Part shown: positions 1 through 6,298 of the stretch, in pieces
How the letters are laid out: every line of letters starts with the position of its first letter
Position numbering within the stretch: the stretch's first letter is position 1
Assembly: GCA_023423605.1 (NCBI GenBank)
Contig: JAFAFF010000139.1
Location: forward strand, 1-6,771
Direction of reading: 5' to 3'
Length of the DNA: 6,771 nucleotides
Source of the DNA: Pseudomonadota bacterium
Lineage (GTDB): Bacteria > Pseudomonadota > Gammaproteobacteria > Xanthomonadales > Xanthomonadaceae
Made by a program: the position numbers and the translations under genes
The notes under the pieces: model-generated
Seen by the model: the letters and a program-made list of their open reading frames with translations, nothing else
Database searches by the model: none
What the model was told of the DNA's origin: nothing

Positions 1-78
1 CAACGGCGTCACCACCAAGGGTCGACACCCACCAAAACCAGTCGGCCGTGGCGTTTCGTGGGACCGGGCATGCATCAC

Positions 79-139
79 GTAGAGCCGGGCTCTGCCCGGC
101 TGGACCTTCATCGCGCAGCGGGGCGGAGCCCCGCTCTAC
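79..139. repeat. SMAG-type REP doublet D1 (inverted pair)
   Basis: Two 24-nt GTAG-headed palindromes face each other. The left unit (79-102) starts GTAGAGCCGGGC and folds as an 8-bp stem (AGCCGGGC / GCCCGGCT) with a TCT loop. The right unit (116-139) is on the opposite strand, with stem AGCGGGGC / GCCCCGCT and loop TCC. A 13-nt spacer ending TTCATCGCG separates them. The GTAG head and short GC-rich stem match the SMAG family of REP elements in Stenotrophomonas. The right unit overlaps the last codon of the phosphoesterase gene, whose TAG stop is bases 136-138. The doublet may act as a 3' mRNA hairpin. No U-tract follows, so it is not called an intrinsic terminator. Confidence 0.9.
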
Positions 140-1719
140 CCGGCCTGCAATGCGTACCGCGTTGTCGCGGTGAATACCTCGCCATCCGGTTGGGTGGCAC
201 GCACCTCCACCTTGTGCTCGCCCACCGACAGATCGGTCGGCAGCGCGCCACGCCACAGATGCGGCGACGCCGTCGCCTCCGGTGACCGATCATAACCACG
301 CAGTGCCGGCGCCAGATCGTCGGCCACATTCTCCACCAGCAACCGCGGGTCAGCCTGGCGCACCTGCTTCATCGGCTGCCAGGCACCACCGTCCACGCGA
401 TATTCCACCTGCGTGGCATCTTCGCCCATGTAGACATTGGCATACACGCCCCACGCCGGGTACGCGCCCTGCCGCAACACCTTCGGTGCATGCAGGCCGA
501 TCTGCTCGCTGGCCGGCGCCCCGGCCACGCGGTACTGCAACCGGTAGCTGCCGTTGCCGGCAACATCCAGCAGCGCATGACCCTTCGGCGTACCGTCGCT
601 CATCATGCTGTCCGGCACACCCTTGCCATCCTTCACCCCGGACCAGAACGCACCGCAGTTCGCGCCCACGTTGTACTCATGCAGAGGCTTTTCGCCCTGC
701 CAGCCATCAGCCGCGGTGTGGTAGACATGCTGCTGCGTGTGGCTGTGCCCGCTGAGCACCAGCACATTGCTGAAATCCTTCAGCAGCGCGAACAGGCGCT
801 GGCGGTCGGCGTGACGGAACGTCTCACGGCCCGGCGCCGCATCGAACAACGGGATGTGCATGCCCAGTACCAGCAGGCGGTCGCGGCGCAGGCCCTTCAG
901 GTACTGCTCCAGGAACGCGAACTGGTCCGCACGCAGCCCACCGATGTACTTCGGCCGCGCCTGCGGCTGGTACACCACGTCGTCCAGGAAGACGAAACTG
1001 GCGCCCCCCTCCTCCACCGCATAGGTATCCGGCCCGTAAACGGCACGCCAGCTGTCCAGCGAATGCGCATCGTCACCGGCATCGAAGTCCAGGTCATGGT
1101 TGCCTGGAACATGGAACCAGGGCACGCCCAGCTGCGTGGTCACCCTGTTGATGGCCGGGTAAAGCGACAGGTCGTCATTGACGATATCGCCCAGCGTGGT
1201 GCCCATGCGCGCCTTGGTGCGCCCCTTCAGCGGCTTCACGATGGAATCGGCGTAGTAGCCGATGTCGCGCAGCGTGGCGGTCTGTGAATCAGTGAACACC
1301 AGCATCTGGAAACCATCACGACCATGGCGACGGTCCGGCAGCAGTGCGAAATCGTAGGCGTTGGCAGGTACGGTAGTCGGCGCGATGCCGTTATACCTGA
1401 GCGTCGGCGAGCCCTGCGGCGCGTAATGTTTCCAGAACGTGGGCAGCCCGTCCGCCGCAGCCGGAAAGCGGTAACCCTCCGGCTTGATCACGAACACCGT
1501 ATCGCCGTCCTGCACCTGCAGCCGGTAACTGCCATCACCGGCGGTACGCACGATGGCGCGACCGTTTGAAACCTGTACGCCACCCATGCCGGGATCGGTG
1601 GCGCCGCGCCCCGGCTTGCCATCGCGCTCCTGGTAGACCCGGCCGGTGACCGTCACCGTCCCGGCCCATGCGGGCACGCTGGCAAGCAGCAGGCAGAAGC
1701 ATGTAGCAGGCAGTTTCAT
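136..1719 (-). CDS. Secreted calcineurin-like metallophosphoesterase, three-domain type
   Basis: Predicted exported dimetal phosphoesterase of 527 residues; its substrate cannot be told from sequence. Residues 1-19 form a signal peptide (basic start, Leu-rich core, AWA before the likely cleavage site). Residues about 21-130 look like a beta-sandwich N-domain. The catalytic domain spans about 137-385, with D144, the G-D pair ending at D178, GNHD at 206-209, H288 and SGHSH at 323-327. A C-terminal beta-rich domain (about 400-527) follows, as in the MetallophosN/Metallophos/MetallophosC family. The first motif is D-S-Q instead of the classical D-x-H. The open frame extends upstream to 1911 through a SMAG doublet, so ATG 1719 was chosen because it gives the signal peptide. 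ATG 1749 (10 residues longer) is an alternative; no strong RBS separates them. The stop TAG lies inside a SMAG unit, so the extreme C-terminus may have been altered by repeat insertion. It stands alone, same strand as the RAYT gene. Confidence 0.88.
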   Translation of the reverse strand: MKLPATCFCLLLASVPAWAGTVTVTGRVYQERDGKPGRGATDPGMGGVQVSNGRAIVRTAGDGSYRLQVQDGDTVFVIKPEGYRFPAAADGLPTFWKHYAPQGSPTLRYNGIAPTTVPANAYDFALLPDRRHGRDGFQMLVFTDSQTATLRDIGYYADSIVKPLKGRTKARMGTTLGDIVNDDLSLYPAINRVTTQLGVPWFHVPGNHDLDFDAGDDAHSLDSWRAVYGPDTYAVEEGGASFVFLDDVVYQPQARPKYIGGLRADQFAFLEQYLKGLRRDRLLVLGMHIPLFDAAPGRETFRHADRQRLFALLKDFSNVLVLSGHSHTQQHVYHTAADGWQGEKPLHEYNVGANCGAFWSGVKDGKGVPDSMMSDGTPKGHALLDVAGNGSYRLQYRVAGAPASEQIGLHAPKVLRQGAYPAWGVYANVYMGEDATQVEYRVDGGAWQPMKQVRQADPRLLVENVADDLAPALRGYDRSPEATASPHLWRGALPTDLSVGEHKVEVRATQPDGEVFTATTRYALQAG

Positions 1720-1747
1720 CGGCAGGCGTCCAGCGCAAAGACCAACC

Positions 1748-1779
1748 ATTGTAATGACGGTTGATGACAGCGTGTGCAA
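1748..1779 (-). promoter_or_regulatory. Weak candidate promoter for the phosphoesterase gene
   Basis: On the minus strand a TACAAT hexamer (1753-1748, one mismatch to the -10 consensus) lies 29 nt before ATG 1719. The only -35-like hexamer nearby is TTGCAC (1779-1774), 20 nt away, which is longer than the preferred 16-18. If this is the real -10, the alternative ATG at 1749 overlaps it and cannot be the start, which would support 1719. This is a by-eye match in a 104-nt leader, and no operator was recognised. Confidence 0.2.
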
Positions 1780-1823
1780 ACCCCTCGCATGCAACGCCGC
1801 GCTGTACCCGGCTGGAATCTCTC

Positions 1824-1884
1824 GTAGAGCCGGGCTCTGCCCGGCTGATAGTTCATCGCGCAGCGGGGCCGAGCCCCGCTCTAT
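1824..1884. repeat. SMAG-type REP doublet D2 (inverted pair)
   Basis: The left unit (1824-1847) is identical over all 24 nt to the left unit of the doublet at 79-102. The right unit (1861-1884, read on the minus strand) has the stem AGCGGGGC / GCCCCGCT with a TCG loop. Its head reads ATAG instead of GTAG. The 13-nt spacer also ends TTCATCGCG. The TAG of the ATAG head (1883-1881) is the stop codon of the RAYT gene. The doublet also sits about 100 nt upstream of the phosphoesterase start and is the left border of the RAYT unit. Confidence 0.9.
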
Positions 1885-2339
1885 GGGCCAGCGACCGGCC
1901 AACGGCACCATGCGTATGGATACTCATCCAGCGCCTCGGCCAGCGCCGCACGCACCGGATTGGCCAGGATGTAGAGCGCTTCGGACCGCCATTGCTTCTC
2001 ATTGCGCTGCAACTGATCGTAGTAACCAGGCTGCCACACCGGCCCGCGGCTCCCGCGTCGCTGGTTCATCGCCTTGGCCGCCCGCGACTTCATGGTGCGC
2101 ACCACCGTTTCCAGCGATGTCGAACCCAACACGAACATCCAGTTCAGGTGGTCTGGCATGACCACCCAGGCAAGCGACCCGGTACGACCTTCGTCATCGG
2201 ATGCGCGAAGCCAGTGGATCAGTTCCAATGCATTGGCGGGCTCGGCGAACACACGCGCGCGTTGGGCAGTGACCGTGGTGATCACGTAACAGTGGCCTGT
2301 GTGGGAGAACCTGCCGCGTTGAAGTGCTGGACTGGCCAT
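1881..2339 (-). CDS. REP-associated tyrosine transposase (RAYT), HUH motif degenerate
   Basis: A single-domain Y1 relaxase-like protein of 152 residues. RAYTs bind REP hairpins and cleave next to the GTAG head, and are thought to spread REPs. Recognisable landmarks are a basic start leading to YVITTVTAQR (18-27), WVVMPDHLNWMF (58-69) holding the HUH position, GPVWQPGYYD (99-108), and ALYILANPVRAAL (121-133), where Y123 is the candidate nucleophile. The family normally has H-x-H after MPD or MPN; here it is H64-L-N66, so the second metal ligand is changed (AAC where CAC or CAT is expected). ATG 2339 was chosen because family similarity begins there, although AAGGA directly abuts it and is a poor RBS. 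The open frame reaches 2633, but that stretch crosses a SMAG doublet and the hisIE end. The stop is the TAG of the ATAG head of D2. Length and C-terminus look complete, but activity is doubtful. Confidence 0.85.
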   Translation of the reverse strand: MASPALQRGRFSHTGHCYVITTVTAQRARVFAEPANALELIHWLRASDDEGRTGSLAWVVMPDHLNWMFVLGSTSLETVVRTMKSRAAKAMNQRRGSRGPVWQPGYYDQLQRNEKQWRSEALYILANPVRAALAEALDEYPYAWCRWPVAGP

Positions 2340-2423
2340 TCCTTGATCATGGCCACGGAGACAGCAAGGGACAAGACGAGAGAACCCGCACGTGCAGGTG
2401 GGAAACCGCGCGACCGGCATTTC

Positions 2424-2483
2424 GTAGAGCGGGGCTCTGCCCCGCTGCGCGGTAAGGCCCAGCCGGGCAGAGCCCGGCTCTAC
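2424..2483. repeat. SMAG-type REP doublet D3 (inverted pair), 3' of the his operon
   Basis: The left unit (2424-2447) has stem AGCGGGGC / GCCCCGCT with a TCT loop. The right unit (2460-2483, minus strand) has stem AGCCGGGC / GCCCGGCT with a TCT loop. A 12-nt spacer separates them, and both heads are intact GTAG. The doublet has the opposite orientation to those at 79 and 1824. It begins 25 nt after the hisIE stop codon, so it will be in the 3' end of any his readthrough message, where REP hairpins commonly stabilise mRNA or impede transcription. No T-run follows either hairpin, so a classical intrinsic terminator is not supported. Confidence 0.9.
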
Positions 2484-2508
2484 GAGGCAGCTGTGCGACC
2501 GGGTGGCG

Positions 2509-3135
2509 CTACGCGGGGTGGTGGCGCGCTGCCAGCAGGGTGCGTACATCCTCCAGCGAGAGGCCGCGCGCGCGCAGCAGCACCAGCAGGTGGTACACCA
2601 GGTCCGATGCTTCGCCGAGCAGTTCCTCGTCATCCTGCGCCACCGCCGCCAGCGCAGTCTCCACGCCCTCCTCGCCCACCTTCTGCGCTATCCGCCGGAT
2701 GCCTCCTTCGAACAACGACGTGGTGTAGCTGCCCGCCGGCCGCTCGGCCTCCCGCGTGGCAAGCAGCCGGTCCAGCCCACCGAGGAAATCCTTCGGTGCC
2801 TCCGGAAAACAGCTCTCCGCACCAGTGTGGCACGTGGGACCGGCCGGACGCGCCAACACCAGCAGCGTGTCGGCGTCGCAGTCCACTGCGATCGACTGCA
2901 CCGCCAACACGTTGCCCGACTGCTCGCCCTTGGTCCACAGGCGTTGCCTGCCGCGGCTGTAGAACGTCATGTGGCCGCTTTCCAGGGTTGCCTGCAGCGA
3001 CGCCGCATTGACGTAGCCCAGCATCAGCACCTGCAGCGTATCCACGTGCTGCACCACGGCCGGCAACAGCCCATCGCCCTTGGCCCAGTCCAGCGACGCC
3101 AGCGCCGCAGGCTCCGGAAATACTTCATTAGACAT
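2509..3135 (-). CDS. hisIE: HisIE: phosphoribosyl-AMP cyclohydrolase / phosphoribosyl-ATP pyrophosphatase
   Basis: Bifunctional cytoplasmic enzyme for steps two and three of histidine synthesis, hydrolysing PR-ATP to PR-AMP and then opening the purine ring to give ProFAR. The 208 residues fit the usual fused length. The HisI half (about 1-115) shows [17 protein letters not shown] (59-75) and the metal-site region VDCDADTLL (84-92) with C86, then GPTCHTG (99-105) with C102. The HisE half (about 116-208) shows [20 protein letters not shown] (138-157) and [12 protein letters not shown] (177-188). ATG 3135 is preferred because GAGG lies 6 nt upstream; an in-frame GTG at 3138 would leave only 3 nt. 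The start overlaps the hisF end by 8 nt, so the two are probably translationally coupled. It is the last gene of the operon; a SMAG doublet follows. Confidence 0.97.
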   Translation of the reverse strand: MSNEVFPEPAALASLDWAKGDGLLPAVVQHVDTLQVLMLGYVNAASLQATLESGHMTFYSRGRQRLWTKGEQSGNVLAVQSIAVDCDADTLLVLARPAGPTCHTGAESCFPEAPKDFLGGLDRLLATREAERPAGSYTTSLFEGGIRRIAQKVGEEGVETALAAVAQDDEELLGEASDLVYHLLVLLRARGLSLEDVRTLLAARHHPA

Positions 3136-3901
3136 CACGTACCTCGATCTGCTGCTCGCGCAGGTAGCGCTTCAATGCAGGAATGGCGATGGCGCCGCTG
3201 TGAAACACACTGGCGGCCAACGCACCATCCACGTCCGCCTGGTCGAACACCTGCGCGAAATGCTCGGCAACGCCCGCGCCGCCCGAAGCGATCAATGGCA
3301 CGCCGCACACCGCACGCGCCTGCTGCAACTGCTCGACATCGTAGCCACGGCGCACGCCATCGCTGTCCATGCAGTTCAGTACGATTTCGCCCGCTCCACG
3401 CCGCTGTGCCTCCTGCACCCAGTCCAGCGTGCGCAGCGGCACTGCCCGGGTCTTGGCCGGGTCGCCACTGAAGCGACGCACGCGCCACTGTCCGTCGGCT
3501 TCGCGCACCGAATCGATACCAACCACCACGCATTGCACGCCGAACGCATCGGCCAGTTCGGTGATCAGTTCCGGCCGGCCCAGCGCCGGTGAGTTGACCG
3601 ATATCTTGTCGGCACCGGCATGCAGCACGCGGCGCGCGGTTTCCACATCACCGATACCGCCAGCCACGCAGAACGGAATGTCGATCAGCCGCGCTATCCG
3701 CTCGATCCATGCCACGTCCACGCTGCGACCATCCGGGCTCGCGCCGATGTCATAGAACACCAGTTCGTCCGCGCCCTGGTCCCGATAACGCAGCGCCAGC
3801 TCGGCGATATCGCCCATGTCCACATGGTCGCGGAAACGCACGCCCTTGACCACGCGGCCATCGCGTACATCCAGGCAGGGAATGATGCGGCGGCTCAGCA
3901 T
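3128..3901 (-). CDS. hisF: HisF: imidazole glycerol phosphate synthase, cyclase subunit
   Basis: The cyclase half of the IGP synthase heterodimer with HisH. It takes ammonia from HisH and PRFAR and makes IGP and AICAR, linking the pathway to purine synthesis. The 257-residue (beta-alpha)8 barrel starts [20 protein letters not shown]. The two catalytic aspartates are at D11 (CLDVRDG) and D130 (VGIDSV). Phosphate-binding loops are visible at VAGGIGD (79-85) and IASGGAG (204-210). [14 protein letters not shown] (175-188) is the usual family segment. ATG 3901 was chosen over a 22-residue longer frame because it matches the family start and has AGAGG 7 nt upstream. The start overlaps the hisA stop by 7 nt. 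Confidence 0.98.
   Translation of the reverse strand: MLSRRIIPCLDVRDGRVVKGVRFRDHVDMGDIAELALRYRDQGADELVFYDIGASPDGRSVDVAWIERIARLIDIPFCVAGGIGDVETARRVLHAGADKISVNSPALGRPELITELADAFGVQCVVVGIDSVREADGQWRVRRFSGDPAKTRAVPLRTLDWVQEAQRRGAGEIVLNCMDSDGVRRGYDVEQLQQARAVCGVPLIASGGAGVAEHFAQVFDQADVDGALAASVFHSGAIAIPALKRYLREQQIEVRDV
3142..3145 (-). promoter_or_regulatory. Ribosome binding site deciding the hisIE start
   Basis: GAGG on the minus strand, inside the hisF end, lies 6 nt before ATG 3135 and only 3 nt before the in-frame GTG at 3138. The spacing favours the ATG. Confidence 0.6.
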
Positions 3902-4629
3902 GCCAATGCCTCTGCCAGGTCCATGCGCTGTTCCAGCAGCGCCTTGCCCAGCACCGCACCGCCACAACCCGCCGCACGCGCAGCGGCTACGTCGGCGACA
4001 TCACGGATGCCACCGGATGCCTGGATGGCCACGCCCGGCAACAGCCGGGACAGATGCGAATACAACGAAAGATTCGGGCCGGCCAGCATGCCGTCGCGGG
4101 CAATGTCGGTGCACAGCAGATGGCGCATGCCGGCCGCGGCATAGCGCCGGGCCAGTTCATCCAGGCCAACCCCTGCGTCCTCCGTCCAGCCGTGTACCGG
4201 CAGCTGCCACTGCCCGGCATCGTCCTGGCGTGCGTCCAATGCGATGGTCAACCGCTCGGCACCGAAGTCCGCCAGCCAGCCCATCACCTGCTGCGGTTCG
4301 CGTATCGCCAACGAACCGATCACCACCCGGCTTGCGCCCGCATCAAGCAGGCGCGCCACGTCATCGCGGCCACGCACGCCGCCGCCGGTCTGTACCTGCA
4401 GCCCGGTTTCCGCACCGATGGCGGTGAGCAGCGGTGCCAGCGTATAACCGCCGGCGCGCGCCGCATCCAGGTCCACCAGGTGCATCCAGCGGGCACCCTG
4501 CGCAGCGAATGCCTGAGCGCGTGGCAACGGATCGTCACCGTAGCGGGTTTCCTGCGCGTAATCGCCCTGGCGCAGGCGCACCACGCGTCCTTCGCGGATA
4601 TCCAGCGCTGGATAGACAATGAAGCTCAT
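3895..4629 (-). CDS. hisA: HisA: ProFAR isomerase
   Basis: The cytoplasmic isomerase converts ProFAR to PRFAR by an Amadori rearrangement and so feeds HisFH. Its 244 residues form a (beta-alpha)8 barrel homologous to HisF. It begins [19 protein letters not shown], with catalytic D10. LVDLDAA (51-57), TGGGVRG (81-87) with a phosphate-binding glycine loop, IALDAR (129-134), [14 protein letters not shown] (173-186) with D175, and ASGGIRD (204-210) follow in family order. ATG 4629 shares an ATGA overlap with the hisH stop, and GGAG lies 8 nt upstream. Its own TGA overlaps the hisF start. No anomaly seen. Confidence 0.98.
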   Translation of the reverse strand: MSFIVYPALDIREGRVVRLRQGDYAQETRYGDDPLPRAQAFAAQGARWMHLVDLDAARAGGYTLAPLLTAIGAETGLQVQTGGGVRGRDDVARLLDAGASRVVIGSLAIREPQQVMGWLADFGAERLTIALDARQDDAGQWQLPVHGWTEDAGVGLDELARRYAAAGMRHLLCTDIARDGMLAGPNLSLYSHLSRLLPGVAIQASGGIRDVADVAAARAAGCGGAVLGKALLEQRMDLAEALAC

Positions 4630-5228
4630 GCGTTGGTCTCCTGCAGGAAGTTGCGCAGCAACAGGGCACCGGTATCACCGGACCGTTCGGGATGGCATTG
4701 CGCCCCGAAGTAGCGCCCATGCTCGACCACCGCGCTGAACAGCCCACCGTGGTCGCAGGCCGCCACCGTATGCGCGTTCAACGGCGCGGCATAGCTGTGC
4801 ACGAAATACGCGCTGGCCCGCTCGGGAACGTCCTGCAGCAATGACGAATCGCGCAGCGGCAGCAAGCGGTTCCAGCCCATGTGCGGCACACGGATACCCG
4901 TGGCCGGCACCAGCTTGCGCACCGTGCCGGGAATCAGCCCGAGGGTTTCCACATCACCTTCTTCGGAACATTCAAACAGCAGTTGCATGCCCAGGCAGAT
5001 GCCCAGCAACGGCACCTGTATGCGGCGCAGCGGCTCGAACAGGCCCTGCGCGTGCAGGCGCTGCACGGCCGGGCCGGCCGCGCCTACCCCCGGCAGTATC
5101 ACCCGCCGTGCGCCCTGCAGGCCCTGCGCATCGCGTACCAGGCGCACGCTGGCGCCCAGGCGTTCCAGCGCATAACGGACCGATCCGAAGTTCGCACCGC
5201 CCGCGTCGATCAGCGCAACGTCGGTCAC
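4626..5228 (-). CDS. hisH: HisH: imidazole glycerol phosphate synthase, glutaminase subunit
   Basis: Class I glutamine amidotransferase that hydrolyses glutamine and passes ammonia through the HisF barrel. The 200-residue protein carries the full triad: C78 in the nucleophile elbow [11 protein letters not shown], and H179 and E181 in [15 protein letters not shown] (44-50), VPHMGWN (114-120) and YFVHSYA (141-147) are also standard. The start is GTG at 5228, in a GTGA overlap with the hisB stop. AAGGG six nt upstream supports it, and the reading [17 protein letters not shown] matches the family beginning, so no longer start is needed. Confidence 0.97.
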   Translation of the reverse strand: MTDVALIDAGGANFGSVRYALERLGASVRLVRDAQGLQGARRVILPGVGAAGPAVQRLHAQGLFEPLRRIQVPLLGICLGMQLLFECSEEGDVETLGLIPGTVRKLVPATGIRVPHMGWNRLLPLRDSSLLQDVPERASAYFVHSYAAPLNAHTVAACDHGGLFSAVVEHGRYFGAQCHPERSGDTGALLLRNFLQETNA

Positions 5229-6298
5229 AAGGCCCCCTTGGTGCTGGGCAGCGCATTGCCCTGCCGTGCCACCGCCACCCGCAGGGCGCGCGCCAACGCT
5301 TTGAAACAGGCCTCCACCTTGTGGTGGTCATTGTCACCGCGCACCTGCAGGTTGAGGTTCAATCCCGCCGCATCGCACAGGGAACGGAAGAAGTGCGGCA
5401 CCAGTTCGGTAGGCATGTCGCCGACGCGCTCGCGCCTGAATTCACCGTCGAACACGAAATACGGCCGCCCGCTGAAGTCCAGCGCGGCACTGGCCAATGT
5501 TTCGTCCATCGGAAGCGTGAAGCCATAACGGCCGATGCCACGCTTGTCGCCGAGCGCCTGCCGCAATGCCTGCCCCAGCGCCAGGCCGGTGTCTTCGATG
5601 GTGTGGTGCTCGTCTATGTGCAGATCGCCCTCGGCACGGATGCGCAGCGCTATCCCGCCGTGCTTGCCGATCTGTTCCAGCATGTGGTCGAAGAACGGCA
5701 GGCCGGTGTGGATGTCGGGCTCGTCGGCGGCATCCAGGTCGATCTCCACGCGGATGCGGGTTTCCTTGGTATCGCGCTGTACCACGGCCGTACGAGGCGC
5801 ATCGGCGAGCGCATGGGCAATTGCCGGCCAGTCCCACTGGCCACCGAACTCCGCGGTCCGCAACTGGAAGCCACGGATGTTGAGATTGTCGGCAAACTGA
5901 AGATCGGTGATGCGGTCGCCGACCATCGCCGAGCGTGCCCAGTCGACGCCGCGATCCTGCAGGAAGGCGGTCATCAGGCCGATGCCCGGCTTGCGGGTGG
6001 GCAGGTTCTCGTGCGGCCAGCTGCGGTCGATGAGCACGTCGCGGAAGACGATGCCCTGGCTTTCGAATACGTGCATCATCAGCGCGTGCGGCGCATCGAA
6101 GCTTGCCTGCGGATAGCCATCGCTGCCCAGGCCATCCTGGTTGCTGACGATGACGAATTGCCAGCCGGCGTCGCGCAGCTTGAGCAGCGCCGGAATGACA
6201 TCGGGCACGAAGCGCAGCTTGTCGTACGCATCTATCTGGTGGTCGGCGGGCTCCTCGATCAGCGTGCCGTCGCGGTCGATGAAAAGTATCGGCGTCAT
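5225..6298 (-). CDS. hisB: HisB: histidinol-phosphatase / imidazoleglycerol-phosphate dehydratase
   Basis: Bifunctional enzyme of 357 residues. The N-terminal HAD phosphatase (about 1-165) hydrolyses histidinol phosphate. It has D8 and D10 in [13 protein letters not shown] (52-56), K103 in TRKPG, and the acidic VGDR (126-129). The C-terminal IGPD domain (about 175-357) dehydrates IGP, with Mn-binding clusters H205 in [20 protein letters not shown] (227-238) and [12 protein letters not shown] (321-332). The zinc-binding loop of the E. coli-type phosphatase, with its C-x-H and C-x-C ligands, is here [18 protein letters not shown] (88-105) and has no cysteine. The same loss is, from memory, seen in Xanthomonas HisB, so it is likely a lineage trait. 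ATG 6298 makes an ATGA overlap with the hisC stop, with GGAGG 8 nt upstream. The stop overlaps the hisH start by 4 nt. Confidence 0.97.
   Translation of the reverse strand: MTPILFIDRDGTLIEEPADHQIDAYDKLRFVPDVIPALLKLRDAGWQFVIVSNQDGLGSDGYPQASFDAPHALMMHVFESQGIVFRDVLIDRSWPHENLPTRKPGIGLMTAFLQDRGVDWARSAMVGDRITDLQFADNLNIRGFQLRTAEFGGQWDWPAIAHALADAPRTAVVQRDTKETRIRVEIDLDAADEPDIHTGLPFFDHMLEQIGKHGGIALRIRAEGDLHIDEHHTIEDTGLALGQALRQALGDKRGIGRYGFTLPMDETLASAALDFSGRPYFVFDGEFRRERVGDMPTELVPHFFRSLCDAAGLNLNLQVRGDNDHHKVEACFKALARALRVAVARQGNALPSTKGAL
5235..5239 (-). promoter_or_regulatory. Ribosome binding site supporting the GTG start of hisH
   Basis: AAGGG on the minus strand, inside the last codons of hisB, ends 6 nt before the hisH GTG at 5228. 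This is normal spacing and makes the non-ATG start credible. Confidence 0.55.

Larger units (their letters stand above)
1824..2483 (-). mobile_element. RAYT gene bounded by mirrored SMAG doublets
   Basis: This 660-bp segment consists of doublet D2 (1824-1884), a RAYT gene on the minus strand, and doublet D3 (2424-2483). D3 on the minus strand has the same order as D2 on the plus strand: a CCGGG-stem unit outside and a CGGGG-stem unit inside. The outer 24 nt of the two ends are identical as inverted repeats. RAYT genes bordered by inverted REPs are known in gammaproteobacteria, and the RAYT is thought to act on such REPs. No target-site duplication was seen outside the borders. Whether the whole segment moves as a unit is inference. 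Confidence 0.7.

Noticed and set aside
1..40. Possible degenerate intergenic repeat around GGTCGACACC at the left edge
   Set aside because: It resembles intergenic repeats I associate with Stenotrophomonas, but the inverted pairing (GGCGTC with GACACC) has a mismatch and the sequence is cut by the window edge. Too little to call.
1804..1815. Possible relic of an extra SMAG half-unit (TACCCGGCTG) just before D2
   Set aside because: It resembles the 3' arm of a CCGGG-type unit with one change, but no 5' arm or GTAG head precedes it. In GC-rich DNA a match this short is weak.
1720..1911. N-terminal extension of the phosphoesterase frame by 64 codons
   Set aside because: The extension reads through SMAG doublet D2 and the end of the RAYT gene. 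It would bury the signal peptide, which begins naturally at ATG 1719.
2342..2370. TTGTCC - 17 nt - CATGAT as a RAYT promoter
   Set aside because: Each hexamer has two mismatches, and the -10 would lie only 2 nt from the start codon, which would make the message leaderless.
2388..2395. Perfect 8-bp palindrome GCACGTGC upstream of the RAYT gene
   Set aside because: It is too short and isolated to claim as an operator, with no second copy and no supported promoter next to it.
2340..2633. Extension of the RAYT frame by 98 codons upstream of ATG 2339
   Set aside because: It crosses SMAG doublet D3 and the 3' end of hisIE in a shadow frame, and shows no RAYT similarity before residue 99.
1761..3011. 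Long open frame of 416 codons on the plus strand
   Set aside because: It is antisense to the RAYT and hisIE genes and runs through two SMAG doublets. The composition is Arg/Pro/Ala-rich, as expected from GC-rich shadow frames.
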